A DNA stretch of 64,000 nucleotides from NCBI RefSeq assembly GCF_003144315.1, contig NZ_MPDK01000012.1:17914-81913 (forward strand), in the 5' to 3' direction. Positions 52,828 to 62,158 of this stretch are shown here, in pieces. The DNA comes from Sulfoacidibacillus thermotolerans. Its GTDB lineage: Bacteria > Bacillota > Bacilli > Alicyclobacillales > SLC66. A program made the translations under genes and the position numbers. The notes below the pieces were generated by a model that searched no databases, had not been told where the DNA came from, and was given only the letters and a program-made list of their open reading frames with translations. Numbering within the stretch: position 1 is the stretch's first letter; each line of letters begins with the position of its first letter.

Positions 52828-54963
52828 TCAACCAACCTTTTTCCATGTAGCTCCGCCATCCGTCGTACGCAACAACCCTTGCTGCGTCAGCAGCCATCCG
52901 TCGTCCGGGTTTACAAAGTCGATCGGAAACGTTGAATTCCCTGACATTGCTGGTGGCGTGACACAAAGTGCATTCGATTCTTCATACTTCGTCCACGTCT
53001 TGCCGCCATCGGTGGTACGAAAAATAGTGAACGTCGGGTGCATGGAAGCCCACGGTTTCTGTGCCACCAGCCAAGCATCCTGCGCTGACAATCGATCCAT
53101 CCCCTCGACAGACCAGCCACTTGGCAATGTCCATTTCGTCACCCAAGTTCCATTTAGCGGATTTAACTGTTTAATCACACTCTGACCGTTTGGATCCCCC
53201 GACTTGGCAGTGCGCAGCACATACATCCACCCATCTTTCAGACTAGTGAACGCATACCCCTCAAGAGCTCCGGGTGGATCATCATAGGTGGCTTCGATTT
53301 TGGTCTGGCTCCCAACGGATAGAAGTGTGTATAACTTCGGATATCCCGTAGTTCCCAAAATCCATTGTCCGTTGGTGCCCTTGCCAGGTAGCAGATAGAA
53401 TGGTTGCACGATGTAACCTTGACTCGATACCTTCGTAAGAATTTCTCGTGGCAAGCCTCCAACAGTAGCTGGTGTCCATTTTCTCCCACCATCGTTCGTT
53501 TTCATAATCATTGTATTCCCCAATTTCGTTGAGTTTTTCAGTGGAGCAACCGTAACATAGCCAACATTCGGGCTTGTAAAAGTGATGTCGTATGCTTGAA
53601 TCCCGTTTGGAAGCGATCCAACGGTCATCCAACTTGCCCCACCGTTTGATGTTCTCAAGATTGCATTTTCATTTGCACCAGTCCCTAGTGCAAACCCAAC
53701 GGTCCGTGACACGAAACTGATATTTATAGCAGGCTCCACCCCAGGGTACAACTGTGTCCAAGTTTTTCCGTCATCCGTTGTCTTCAACAGTGCAGCACCG
53801 GATTCAAGGCCTGCAAATACATAGGATGTATTCTCAAATCGGTTGCTCAGTTCTATTTGTCTCCATTCTCCATGCTCAACCACGGTATGCCAAGTCTGGC
53901 CCATATCATTCGTTGCCAATATAGAACTGGCAAATGGACCTGCTCCTGCACTCAGCGGTATCCAAACGGAGTTGTCCTGGCCAAAGGCAGGACGTCCTGC
54001 AAACACTCTGCCCTCTAGTTCCGTTGGAATAGATTTTATCCATGTTTTTCCCCCGTTTGTCGTCCGATACATCACGGTTTCCATGTAATCTGTATCTTTG
54101 TATAAGAGCAGACCGTTTGTAGAGGAGCCAAATTGGAGCATTGTTCCACCACCCTGGAATGGCATCGTATGAAGTTGGACATGCCAATGGATTCCACCAT
54201 CTGTGGTCTGCAAGACAATAAGCTTAGATGTGGGGGCTTGACTAGCCGAGCTCGTAGATTGTTGTTGAACTACTGCCCATCCCATGCTTGAACTCACAAA
54301 GTCAGCCTCGACGGGTGTGCCAGTGATGGGTAGCTTCATAGCTTTCCAGATCGAGCGATCTTTCGATTGCTTGAGAAGGTGACCATCCACCCAAGCAACC
54401 GACATCTGCCCTGAAAAAGCGAATATTCTAGGATTATCTGGCCAGCCAAACTGTGCGCCTTGACCATTCCATTGTTCCTGCCAGTGTGCTCCGCCATCGA
54501 TCGTATGATAAATGTGAAATGTTTCATCAGAAGTTTGTAGGGAAGGACCTGTACTTGTCACTACCCAACCCGTTGTAGGGGACGTAAAATGTACATCTTG
54601 AATGAGGCCTGCCGGAGACTGCATCCGACGCCAAGTATGTCCTCCGCTTGAGGTAAATATGAGCCCGCTAGGTACTCCTGCAAATCCCTGCTGACTGTTC
54701 AAGAAATCAGGTCGAACCTGTGGGGCAATTGTGTTTTGTTTTGGTGTATGTGTCGGGAGCGTCATGGTCAGTTCTGCATTTTGACTGATGTTCAACTGCG
54801 AAGGATGCATGGGTGGCAGTGCATTTCCTAGTCTTTTGCTGGAAATCGTCACATGGTTTGTAACGGATACACTTGACGTTGTGCTGTTTCTCGTACCACA
54901 CCCGGAAATGATCAAACTCATCGCAGCGATAGACATGGTTACAATTCTTATTCGATGTTTCAT
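52828..54963 (-). CDS. Large lipoprotein with Ycf48/BNR-like beta-propeller repeats
   Basis: 711 residues. The signal MKHRIRIVTMSIAAMSLIISGC has a lipobox with Cys22. From about residue 95 there are many copies of an Asp-box-like motif (S/TxDGGxxW): SGGHTWRRM, TIDGGAHWQEQ, TTDGGIHWHVQ, TTNGGKTWIKS, TTDDGKTWTQL, TSNGGASWMTV, TNDGGRKWTPA, TTDGGKTWTKY, TTDGGATWKKV. This predicts a surface-anchored beta-propeller as in Ycf48/sialidase-like proteins. AAAGGGG with 8 nt spacing selects 54963. Function unknown; possibly cell-surface binding. Confidence 0.8.
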   Translation of the reverse strand: MKHRIRIVTMSIAAMSLIISGCGTRNSTTSSVSVTNHVTISSKRLGNALPPMHPSQLNISQNAELTMTLPTHTPKQNTIAPQVRPDFLNSQQGFAGVPSGLIFTSSGGHTWRRMQSPAGLIQDVHFTSPTTGWVVTSTGPSLQTSDETFHIYHTIDGGAHWQEQWNGQGAQFGWPDNPRIFAFSGQMSVAWVDGHLLKQSKDRSIWKAMKLPITGTPVEADFVSSSMGWAVVQQQSTSSASQAPTSKLIVLQTTDGGIHWHVQLHTMPFQGGGTMLQFGSSTNGLLLYKDTDYMETVMYRTTNGGKTWIKSIPTELEGRVFAGRPAFGQDNSVWIPLSAGAGPFASSILATNDMGQTWHTVVEHGEWRQIELSNRFENTSYVFAGLESGAALLKTTDDGKTWTQLYPGVEPAINISFVSRTVGFALGTGANENAILRTSNGGASWMTVGSLPNGIQAYDITFTSPNVGYVTVAPLKNSTKLGNTMIMKTNDGGRKWTPATVGGLPREILTKVSSQGYIVQPFYLLPGKGTNGQWILGTTGYPKLYTLLSVGSQTKIEATYDDPPGALEGYAFTSLKDGWMYVLRTAKSGDPNGQSVIKQLNPLNGTWVTKWTLPSGWSVEGMDRLSAQDAWLVAQKPWASMHPTFTIFRTTDGGKTWTKYEESNALCVTPPAMSGNSTFPIDFVNPDDGWLLTQQGLLRTTDGGATWKKVG

Positions 54964-55408
54964 GAAATTCATCCCCTTTTGCATTTCTACAGAGGAGACG
55001 GTGCAAATGGGAGATTGGTTTCACGAAAGACAGTAGGCAACAATACGATAGTATCTTTTTGACTTGGCGAAGGCTCGACCAATGCAACCCACTAAGGGGA
55101 CAAAAGCCGTAACTTGTCGTACCTATCCTTCACCTAAATTCTCGATAATGAGAGTGTTCTCCAATGGAAGATTAAACCATGAATTAGTGGATAAGTTTGG
55201 GCGCACAGAGATATTCAAGATAATAGATCAGTAAAAATATTTGAGAATTTATTCAATACGAACATATTATTATTATAGAGGAAATTAGCAGCGCATTTTT
55301 ATAGAATATCTCTGATCCTAGAACCAACTGGAAATGAGTTTAGTCAAAAAGAGTTATTGATTGATTCCCTTAAAACTTTGCTTACTTATAGGCAGGAGGG
55401 TTACATTA
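54964..55408. other. Intergenic region without a supported gene
   Basis: About 445 bp, AT-rich near the right side. It should hold the promoters of the lipoprotein and MFS genes. The part just before 55409 contains the ribosome binding site of a 16-codon leader frame. Confidence 0.5.
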
Positions 55409-55459
55409 ATGAACAGTAAATTACAAATTAGTGGTAAATATAATACACCTGGAGGATAA
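55409..55459 (+). CDS. Candidate 16-residue leader peptide upstream of an MFS exporter
   Basis: AGGAGGG followed 8 nt later by ATG gives MNSKLQISGKYNTPGG and TAA at 55457-55459. The last codons (GGA GGA) are the ribosome binding site of the next gene, whose TTG lies 3 nt after this stop. Such an arrangement is typical of translational coupling or attenuation of antibiotic-efflux genes. Size makes it uncertain. Confidence 0.45.
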   Translation: MNSKLQISGKYNTPGG

Positions 55460-55462
55460 ATC

Positions 55463-56689
55463 TTGATAAAGACAACCGTCCCTAAATATTTTAAAGAACC
55501 GTTTATATTTAGATTTTGGATCGGGCAATCCCTTTCATCTTTTGGAAACAACCTGATTCCGGTTACTATTACATTTGCTGTGTTATCGTTAAACCATTCT
55601 GTATTAAGTATTAGTGGTATACTGACGTCTCTTTGGGGAGGACGTATAATTTTCCAACTATTCGGAGGCATTGTATCCGATCGCTGGAATCGTTTGAAAT
55701 TGCTTATCGCCTTGGATTATATACAGTCTTTCATATTGGCCATAGTAGCAGTTTTGTTTTTTCTTCACGAAGCAAAAATTGGGTACCTATTGATTGAAGC
55801 GGCACTAGAAGGGGTTTGCCAAGCGTTATATCAGCCGACAGTAACGGGATTACGGCAAACTATTGTTCCCAAAATATATCGCGGAAAAGTTATCAGTTTG
55901 CAATCCCTCACTAATAATCTTACCCGTCTTATAGCTCCTCTAATTGCGGTAATTTTAGTACATTTCATAGGGTATTGGTTGGTATTTCTACTGGATTCCA
56001 TAAGCTTCATAATCAGTGCATTATCCTTAACTGGAATATCTACCACAAGGCGAATAGATTTGAACACTAAAACAACTAACTTTTTTGTCGATTTACGCGA
56101 GAGTTGGAACGCGGTGATAATCTATAAATGGATCATTTGGCTGGCCGCAGCATCTAGTATCACTAATATGATTACGGCAAGTTATTCAGTCGTTGTTCCA
56201 TTAGTCCTTAATAACAGTTCTGAAGGTATTATAACATGGGGATTTTTGTCTACCATAAATGCGGCCGGTAGTATCTTAGGAGGTATGGTGGGTTATGATC
56301 GAATTCGGCGTTATCCTTTCATCATTCCTAAAGTACTCATTGCAATAACGATGCCTATTGTGTTTGTTTCGATAGCATTGCACGGACCACTATACCTCTT
56401 AATAATTCCTGTGGCAGGAATGGCAATGGGGCTAACTCTTAGCAATATTACTTTCGATACAGTGTTGTCAAATGAGATACCGGAATCATTAATCGGACGC
56501 ATTGACTCATTTGATACTGCGCTTTCAGATGCTTTAATCCCATTAGGGTTTATAGTAAGCGGAGTGCTGACTCAATTTATAGGATATAGACTTGTATTGC
56601 TGCTAATGGCTGTATTGGCGGTAATTGCAAACGGTGGTGTGCTATTTTTCAAATCGATAAGAAGTACTCATTTTCATCCATATAATTAA
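55463..56689 (+). CDS. MFS transporter (macrolide-efflux-like)
   Basis: A 408-residue major-facilitator protein with about 12 helices. FRFWIGQSLSSFGNNLIPVTITFAVLSL and GGIVSDRWNRLKLLIALDY (loop 2-3 motif) fit the drug-efflux group that includes Mef-type exporters. The gene is clearly more AT-rich than its surroundings, suggesting transfer. TTG start with GGAGG 7 nt upstream, overlapping the end of a short leader frame. Substrate unknown. Confidence 0.85.
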   Translation: MIKTTVPKYFKEPFIFRFWIGQSLSSFGNNLIPVTITFAVLSLNHSVLSISGILTSLWGGRIIFQLFGGIVSDRWNRLKLLIALDYIQSFILAIVAVLFFLHEAKIGYLLIEAALEGVCQALYQPTVTGLRQTIVPKIYRGKVISLQSLTNNLTRLIAPLIAVILVHFIGYWLVFLLDSISFIISALSLTGISTTRRIDLNTKTTNFFVDLRESWNAVIIYKWIIWLAAASSITNMITASYSVVVPLVLNNSSEGIITWGFLSTINAAGSILGGMVGYDRIRRYPFIIPKVLIAITMPIVFVSIALHGPLYLLIIPVAGMAMGLTLSNITFDTVLSNEIPESLIGRIDSFDTALSDALIPLGFIVSGVLTQFIGYRLVLLLMAVLAVIANGGVLFFKSIRSTHFHPYN

Positions 56690-56739
56690 CTCGTAAATGG
56701 GGGCAACAATAGTGGGTCTACATAAGCAAGGATGAAAAA

Positions 56740-56940
56740 CGCTAAGTCGTCTATTGACTTGATACCATGTCTTGCAAGGTCCAATAATACACGTTGTGTA
56801 TTCGATGCGCCCATCGCCCACACGTTGGGCAATAAGTACCCGTATTGTACGATACGGCACGAAGCACGATGATCGGATCGAAACTGTACACCTCCATCGC
56901 TTTTAACACTAAGAGAAAGGATTCTATGATCTCATTCATC
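56740..56940 (-). pseudogene. ISL3-family transposase N-terminal remnant
   Basis: Minus-strand reading contains CPTCGRWAHRIHNVYYWTLQDM, like the zinc-binding N-terminus of ISL3 transposases (CPxCG...RVHxxxxRxLxD). The reading ends soon after; no catalytic domain remains. Confidence 0.55.
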
Positions 56941-57611
56941 TCGTATCGCGTCTGACTTCAACGTATCAAAAGACGCATACGAATGTTGTCGAAACAAGGG
57001 ACATCACTTAAAGATCGCTAGAGCACTTTTCAGTATAGATTCGCATCAAGATACGATTGTAAGATGAGCTAGTCTCTCAGGTGTAGTCTATTGCCGAGAA
57101 AGCAAGAGTTAGATTATTTTAAGCCTGCCCCCACACGCCCCAAAAAGGCGATGAATGAGATAGAAAAGCGGGGAAAAAGTAAATGTTTGAGGGTTGATGA
57201 GAATTACGATTTTATTGTATTTTTTGCCAAATAACGCAAATCAAGAAGGCCTGCAACACCAATGTACCTAAATGGGAGAATTGCCTCTCCCATGACGTAT
57301 TCAGATGATTCAGGTAGATATTTGCGAGAAGCGGCAAATCACCCCACCCTGAAGAGATCTGAAAAAGTTAAGATAATAGCCCGATTATTTCCGTATACAT
57401 CTATTTATAGTATATAATAGAATCTAGAATCGTTTGGGAGATGCCTTCAATGCTTCGTAAAGATAGCTGACCATGGTCGACCTGCTGAATGTTCAGTGCC
57501 CCCTTTCAAAATTTATAATTTGGAATATATGAATAATATTTCTGACGTTCAAGTGATTAGCTATATTCAAAGGTCAAAACAGAAACATTGAAGATGGAGG
57601 TGGTCAAAAGC
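56941..57611. other. Non-coding or decayed DNA
   Basis: About 670 bp without a supported gene, RNA or repeat. AT-rich with scattered stops on both strands; probably decayed insertion sequence material. Confidence 0.5.
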
Positions 57612-57734
57612 ATGGTTTTTCGGTTTATCGAAATTCACGATAACTGGAAACGAATGTGCACAACAAACGATGGATATCCACATTTGATGAAACGTCGTCT
57701 ATATTACCGAGACCAACGATCCAAGATAGTCTAA
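57612..57734 (+). CDS. Doubtful 40-residue frame
   Basis: GGAGGTGG lies 8 nt before an ATG giving MVFRFIEIHDNWKRMCTTND...RSKIV. No family. Short and in a decayed region; may be a remnant. Confidence 0.25.
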   Translation: MVFRFIEIHDNWKRMCTTNDGYPHLMKRRLYYRDQRSKIV

Positions 57735-57880
57735 AAAGCGGCGGGAGCTAAGTTCTTGCTCCAAACATCTGTCGCAAGACTTTTTCCCATTTCATTAAGG
57801 GATTCATTCGTCAAGGTCAGGTCGTATTTTCTAGAAAAGTACGTCTGGAAAATCTCCACCTTTCCCTTGACTTTACTCAC
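57731..57880 (-). pseudogene. C-terminal gene fragment
   Basis: The frame from GTG at 57880 reads VSKVKGKVEIFQTYFSRKYDLTLTNESLNEMGKSLATDVWSKN... to a stop at 57731. It looks like the end of a larger protein; it follows the recombinase fragment on the same strand and may belong to the same decayed gene in another frame. Confidence 0.35.
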
Positions 57881-57885
57881 AACCC

Positions 57886-58290
57886 CTAGGCGTAGCCATG
57901 GACCTGAATTACGAGTTTCGGGACTAAACTAAATTTTACAATTTCACTCTGCCATCCCTGCTTGTCCGTATCGATATCCTCAGCCAGTGCAATAAAGCGA
58001 ATGCCCTTTTCCACCAACTCTGGAACAACTGTATTCAGTTCCCCGATATTGCGTCCAAACCGGCCCAATGACTTCACTAAAACAATTTGGAACCGTTTGC
58101 TGCGTGCATCTTTGATCAGACGTTGAAACTCTTCTCGGCGTTTGAAGCTCGATTGTCTTTCACTGTAAGTGACAAACAAGATCCATCCGTTCCGGCGGAT
58201 ATAATCATTCAAACCTTCCTCCTGGTTGATCACCGATGTATCCTGTTCTTCAAATACAGTGAATAGGCGAATATATGCGCCTACGTTCAT
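57886..58290 (-). pseudogene. Serine recombinase N-terminal fragment
   Basis: 134 residues similar to the catalytic domain of resolvases: VGAYIRL..., YSERQSSFKRREEFQRLIKDARSKRFQIVLVKSLGRFGRN. The nucleophile Ser of the YxRxS motif is missing (AYIRLF), and the DNA-binding domain is absent, so it is inactive. Confidence 0.7.
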
Positions 58291-58488
58291 TGGTCTAGTC
58301 CCATCGCTGAGGGTGCAGGTGTAACTCTATTATAACTCATTCTGTATGCCCAATCCTCCTTTTCAGTATGGTGAGAAGCAACTCAGATAAGGTTTTTTCT
58401 CCTTCCAAAGTGCGTTCGATGTGTGGATGCGCGGTTTATGGGTTATCGTTTTGTGTCAAGGGCGTGCCTCCTTGAAAGAGATTATAGG

Positions 58489-58517
58489 AAAAAAAACAGC
58501 CCGTGGGAGGCTGTTTT
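58489..58517 (-). terminator. Intrinsic terminator of the toxin-antitoxin genes
   Basis: On the minus strand ACAGCC-TCCCACG-GGCTGT followed by eight T. It lies downstream of the RelE-like gene. Confidence 0.85.
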
Positions 58518-58578
58518 GTGTGTTCATATGGGTATTAAAAGTGAAAGAAAAATAAAAGCGGAAGCCTAGGCATAGCCG

Positions 58579-58905
58579 TTACTGATCACTATTTTTCTCA
58601 CTCTGAAGAGACTTCCTCCAATACAAATCTTGACGCTTATGTTTAATTCCGTCTATCCAAATCGTTTGATTGTGATCATCGACCTCAAAAATCAGGGTAA
58701 CTTGGTACAAACCCATTCTTGCCCAATACCCTTCCCACTCTCCAAATGGAATTGGCCTTGCCATTTGTATTGGAGTATGTTTCAAACGCTTAAGGGAATC
58801 ATTGTAAATCCGTTCTTTTACTTCCGACGGATATCCGTACATTCTGGCTAACTCTGTCAAACCAGATTCAGACCATTTTACATTATAAATTTGATTCACG
58901 TTCAA
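58579..58905 (-). CDS. RelE/ParE-like toxin
   Basis: 108 residues with the small RelE-superfamily pattern: VKWSESGLTELARMYGYPSEVKERIYNDSLKRLKH, then GYWARMGLYQVTLIFEVDDHNQTIWIDGIKHKRQDLYW (Arg-turn and the final His/Arg strand). It would cleave mRNA at ribosomes or poison gyrase; which is unknown. Overlaps the upstream antitoxin gene by 23 nt. Confidence 0.75.
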   Translation of the reverse strand: MNVNQIYNVKWSESGLTELARMYGYPSEVKERIYNDSLKRLKHTPIQMARPIPFGEWEGYWARMGLYQVTLIFEVDDHNQTIWIDGIKHKRQDLYWRKSLQSEKNSDQ

Positions 58906-59170
58906 ACTCCCGAATCTGTTGACGTAAATAGTCTAATCCCTGTTCCCCAGTGTAGGTTCGTCCAGCCTTGCGATCTTCTCGGCTCGCCCTTACTTGCCGG
59001 ATCACATCAGCATCTTCAGACAGGCCCTTTACGTCCAATTCATCCGCATGCTCTTCAATCCGTACAGAAACATCAAATTCTTCCTCGATCATTTTGACTA
59101 GATCAGACAATTGCAAAACATGCTTTGCCTTGAATTTATCATAAAGCTGTTCCGTCGTAATAAACTTCAT
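58883..59170 (-). CDS. Antitoxin of the RelE-like pair
   Basis: A 95-residue acidic protein, helical (QLSDLVKMIEEEFDVSVRIEEHADELDVKGLSEDADVIRQV) with a basic/aromatic C-terminal tail suitable for wrapping a toxin. Upstream of and overlapping the toxin gene, the usual order. GGCGGTG precedes the ATG. It probably represses its own operon, although no clear DNA-binding fold is seen. Confidence 0.7.
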   Translation of the reverse strand: MKFITTEQLYDKFKAKHVLQLSDLVKMIEEEFDVSVRIEEHADELDVKGLSEDADVIRQVRASREDRKAGRTYTGEQGLDYLRQQIREFERESNL

Positions 59171-59420
59171 TGCCGATCACCGCCCTTCTTTCCATTATAA
59201 ATCCTTTCCTCTAAAAGAGCGAGCGTAAAGAAAAACGATCCAATTCTATTTTCTTACATCGAAGTGACTACAGAATAACCAGAAAGCCGCCCATTCTCCT
59301 TTAAAAATATTTCCCTAACCATTCCCTTCTACAGAGCAAATCATTCTAAAGTCTTCAAGTTTTAAAAACTTCATCAGACTATAGTAAACTTTTTTGATTC
59401 GGAATCCGATGTTATAAGTA

Positions 59421-59726
59421 TAGTGGACCCAAGAAACTGGACACCAGATAGGAGGACAGTTGGGTTACACTAAGCCTATGAAAAAACAATACACTCTCAA
59501 GTTCAAATCGAAAGTCGTCAAAGAGATTCTCAAAGAGGAAAAAACCATGGCACAGATTGCTGCGGAGTACGGTGTTCACCCCGTTCAATTGAGCCAGTGG
59601 AAGAAAGTCGCCGTTGAGAACATGGCTAGCCTGTTCGTCGATGAGCGCAAGGCCGTGAAGGAACAAAAGGCTTAGGAACAGAAAATCGAACGAGTCTACG
59701 CCAAGGTCGGTCAACTTACCACTCAA
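59421..59726 (+). mobile_element. Truncated IS3-type element (left end and partial orfA)
   Basis: Starts TAGTGGACCC AAGAAACTGG (59421-59440) and carries an orfA reading MKKQYTLKFKSKVVKEILKEEKTMAQIAAEYGVHPVQLSQWKK. The frame (TTG 59460, AGGAGG upstream) stops at TAG 59673-59675, after which the same frame continues EQKIERVYAKVGQLTTQ until cut at 59726 by another IS. So it carries a nonsense codon and is truncated. Confidence 0.75.
59460..59675 (+). pseudogene. IS3-type OrfA, prematurely stopped and truncated
   Basis: Helix-turn-helix transposase N-terminus as in IS2/ISBma-like OrfA. Stop TAG after KEQKA; the downstream in-frame residues show the codon is a mutation. The second half and orfB are missing because of the adjacent insertion. 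Confidence 0.7.
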
Positions 59727-59822
59727 TAGATTAGACACCTCAAACTGAGAATTTTTAAGTCTTAATATTCTGATATAGAAAACTCAGCTAACTTTTACCT
59801 GTTGTGCATGGAAATATCTTCT

Positions 59823-60665
59823 TTACTTCTCGGCCGGTGATAAAAAGCCTATAGACGAGTGAACGCGTTCCCGGTTGTACCAAATTTCGATGTACTCAAA
59901 AATTCGTTGTATGGTTTGCTTACGCGTTTTAAACTTTTCCAGATAGACGAGCTCACGCTTGATAATGCTGTGAAATGACTCGATACACGAATTATCAAAG
60001 CAGTTGCCTTTGCGGCTCATGCTCCCGACCATTTCGTATTCTTGCATCTTGTTCTGTAGTCATGAGAAGCGTATTGGCTCCCACGGTCTGAATGATGCAG
60101 TACAGAACACCTACGGGTTTTTGACGTTTAATAGCCTGGGTTAGCGCCGTGATGCACAATTCTTTCGTCATTCGTGCATAGGCATACCAGCCCACGATTT
60201 TCCGGCTGTACAAGTCCATTAAACTCGCCAAATAGACCCAGCCCTCATCAGTCGGGATGTAGGTAATGTCCGCCATGTACACCTGGTTTGGCCGCTCTGC
60301 GACGAATGTCTGGTTCAGCACATTCTCATATACCGGGTAGTTGTGGTTTGAGTATGTGGTCGCCTTATACTTGCGAACCGTACGACTGCGAAGTTCGTTC
60401 TCTCGCATGATGGTAGCCACCATCTTCTGCGACACCCGCTCACCATCTTCTCTGCGCAGAATTTGCGTGATTTTGGGGCTGCCATAAAGTCGACGAGACT
60501 TCACAAATATCTGACGATTCCGCTTCGTGATTCGCTTTTGGCGTTTGAAACGCTCGCTCTCCGGGCGCCAGCGCCATGCGTAATACCCGCTCCGAGATAC
60601 ATCCAACATCTTGCACATCTTCTCAACCGGAAATATGGAGCGGTATCTATCGATGAAGTGGTACC
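59823..60665 (-). pseudogene. IS3-family transposase OrfB, frameshifted
   Basis: First frame gives MCKMLDVSRSGYYAW to VYMADITYIPTDEGWVYLASLMDLYSRKIVGW (first Asp); near 60110 the reading leaves the frame (VLYCIIQTVG in place of VLHHSDRGSQ), and the rest ([32 protein letters not shown]) is read from another frame to the stop at 59823. Inactive. Confidence 0.8.
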
Positions 60666-60953
60666 TTACTTCCGGTCGTTCATGAAGATGCGCGCCGCTT
60701 TTTTTAAGATGGCGTTCTCCTCTCGTAGTTCGCGAATCTCCCGCTCAAGATCCCGCAAAGCCTTTTCGTCCGGCTTAAGGTTCCCGTTACCAACGAACGG
60801 AGTAGCTGGATCCTCCTTGAACTTCAATATCCAGCCATACAACGTCTTTGGAGATACATCCAGTTCACGTGCGACCTGGCTTGCTGGTTTCCCACTTTCC
60901 GAAACTAATTGAACAGCATGAAGTTTGAATTCCTTGTCGTACTTCCGTGTCAT
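60666..60953 (-). CDS. IS3-family transposase OrfA
   Basis: 95 residues, MTRKYDKEFKLHAVQLVSESGKPASQVARELDVSPKTLYGWILKF plus a C-terminal coiled coil (LEREIREL REENAILKKAARIF). GGGGTGAG is 7 nt before the ATG at 60953; a longer frame to 60962 lacks support. A run of 7 A before GC near the end is the -1 frameshift site to orfB. Confidence 0.85.
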   Translation of the reverse strand: MTRKYDKEFKLHAVQLVSESGKPASQVARELDVSPKTLYGWILKFKEDPATPFVGNGNLKPDEKALRDLEREIRELREENAILKKAARIFMNDRK

Positions 60954-61007
60954 GTAGCTCACCCCGAATCACCTTATTCTTACATTCTCAATTCGTTGTG
61001 TCTACTA

Positions 61008-61363
61008 TTTCATCCTAACACCAGATTTCAGGAGGTTCTGATGAGCGACACACAGCACTCCACATGTGTGGAGTAGGTAACTTAGGCGCCTGTCAGCAGC
61101 ACGAGCATCGTATCATCCACCCGCAACTCTTACTTCCACCATAGTACGCATAAAAGCAGGCGCTTTGGAACAACAGAGAACCTGCTTTATGCGGAATGCT
61201 GACCAATCGATCCTCATAAGGATCATGTACATTATCGAGAGAGCAGTGAAAGTTAGGGTCGATCGGGAGATATTTGTATGGCATCCAGTGGAGTCAACAA
61301 CTCTCTAGTCAGAAGTAGATGGTCCACACCCTATGCCTGTAACATTGACGTACAAGTGTCATG
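61008..61363. other. Intergenic region without a supported gene
   Basis: About 355 bp between the IS end and the HEPN gene. It contains the inverted repeat ACTCCACA/TGTGGAGT (61057-61074). A frame at 61093-61284 (minus) lacks a ribosome binding site. Confidence 0.4.
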
Positions 61364-62158
61364 TCATTCTATGACACTGGCAAACAGAACTAAAGCTATA
61401 GCGTATTGCAAAATACGAACTTTTATAATTGCATCTTCTAACTGCGGGACACCAATTTCGTTTTGAAAATTAGACCCATGCGCTATTGAGTGCCTCATTC
61501 GTAACAATTCATCAATAAACGCGATCCACAAAGATTCCTCACGCTTTAGCTTCTTTTCTTTTTGAGATATGGAGTACTTGTCTAATTCTATATTGTATGG
61601 AAAACTTACCACTGCTAATTTAAGATAATCCTTTAACTCAGATGACAAAACTAGTGTTTCAGCCCTATTGTTCTCAAACACAATATCTAGATTAGACTGA
61701 TAAATCAGTGTAAAAAAATCCTTGACTCCAAAGTTAGTTAAAACTGTTTCGATAACCGTTGGAGATGGGTTTTTGTTTCGCTCAAACAAAAAGGGTTCCA
61801 CAACAAGCTGTGCATTCAAGCTTTCAAATTCCTCTAGCAATTTCCCCTGAATTCTATAGTCGATGCCTCCACTATCGTTTATCGGCGAAAGAAATCTTGA
61901 ACAATAGGTTTTTTGCACAATTTTCGGCAGATCTTTAAATCGGACAAAAGCATTCAGATCCTTAATTAAAATCGATGCAGTTTCTTTTACAAATCCCTCT
62001 AAATGGGCAACTAATAAAACTACGGCAGACCTACACAGAACATTCTTTACATCATCCTCACTCCTCGTTATCTGGTCAATGAGGATATCTATCTCTTTCC
62101 ATCTTCCTTCTAACTCCTCAATGAAAACAGACGCGAACGTGTTGGTACTAGACGTCAT
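61364..62158 (-). CDS. HEPN-type (MAE_28990-like) putative RNase
   Basis: A 264-residue helical protein resembling MAE_28990/MAE_18760-type HEPN proteins. SAVVLLVAHLEGFVKETASILI near residue 45 is the typical N-terminal segment and LLRMRHSIAHG near 225 contains RHSIAH, the RxxxxH catalytic motif of HEPN RNases. Its start overlaps the stop of the DUF262 gene by 4 nt, so the two are co-translated. A role as an RNA-cutting effector in defence is inferred from the family. Confidence 0.78.
   Translation of the reverse strand: MTSSTNTFASVFIEELEGRWKEIDILIDQITRSEDDVKNVLCRSAVVLLVAHLEGFVKETASILIKDLNAFVRFKDLPKIVQKTYCSRFLSPINDSGGIDYRIQGKLLEEFESLNAQLVVEPFLFERNKNPSPTVIETVLTNFGVKDFFTLIYQSNLDIVFENNRAETLVLSSELKDYLKLAVVSFPYNIELDKYSISQKEKKLKREESLWIAFIDELLRMRHSIAHGSNFQNEIGVPQLEDAIIKVRILQYAIALVLFASVIE

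Larger units (their letters stand above)
59727..61007 (-). mobile_element. IS3-family element, second type
   Basis: Left end TAGTAGACACAACGAATTG (minus strand, from 61007) is close to the left end of the element at 43732; the right end is near 59727-59731 (TAGATTAGACACC). About 1.28 kb, with orfA intact and orfB frameshifted. It is inserted into another IS3-type element. Confidence 0.8.

Noticed and set aside
57886..58290. Functional site-specific resolvase
   Set aside because: The catalytic Ser position is lost and the DNA-binding half is missing.
61041..61076. 11-codon frame with AGGAGG upstream (MSDTQHSTCVE)
   Set aside because: Too short and in a decayed IS flank; no downstream gene on the same strand to control.
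61093..61284. 63-residue minus-strand frame (MPYKYLPIDPN...)
   Set aside because: Weak RBS, no recognised family; could be a remnant but not supportable.
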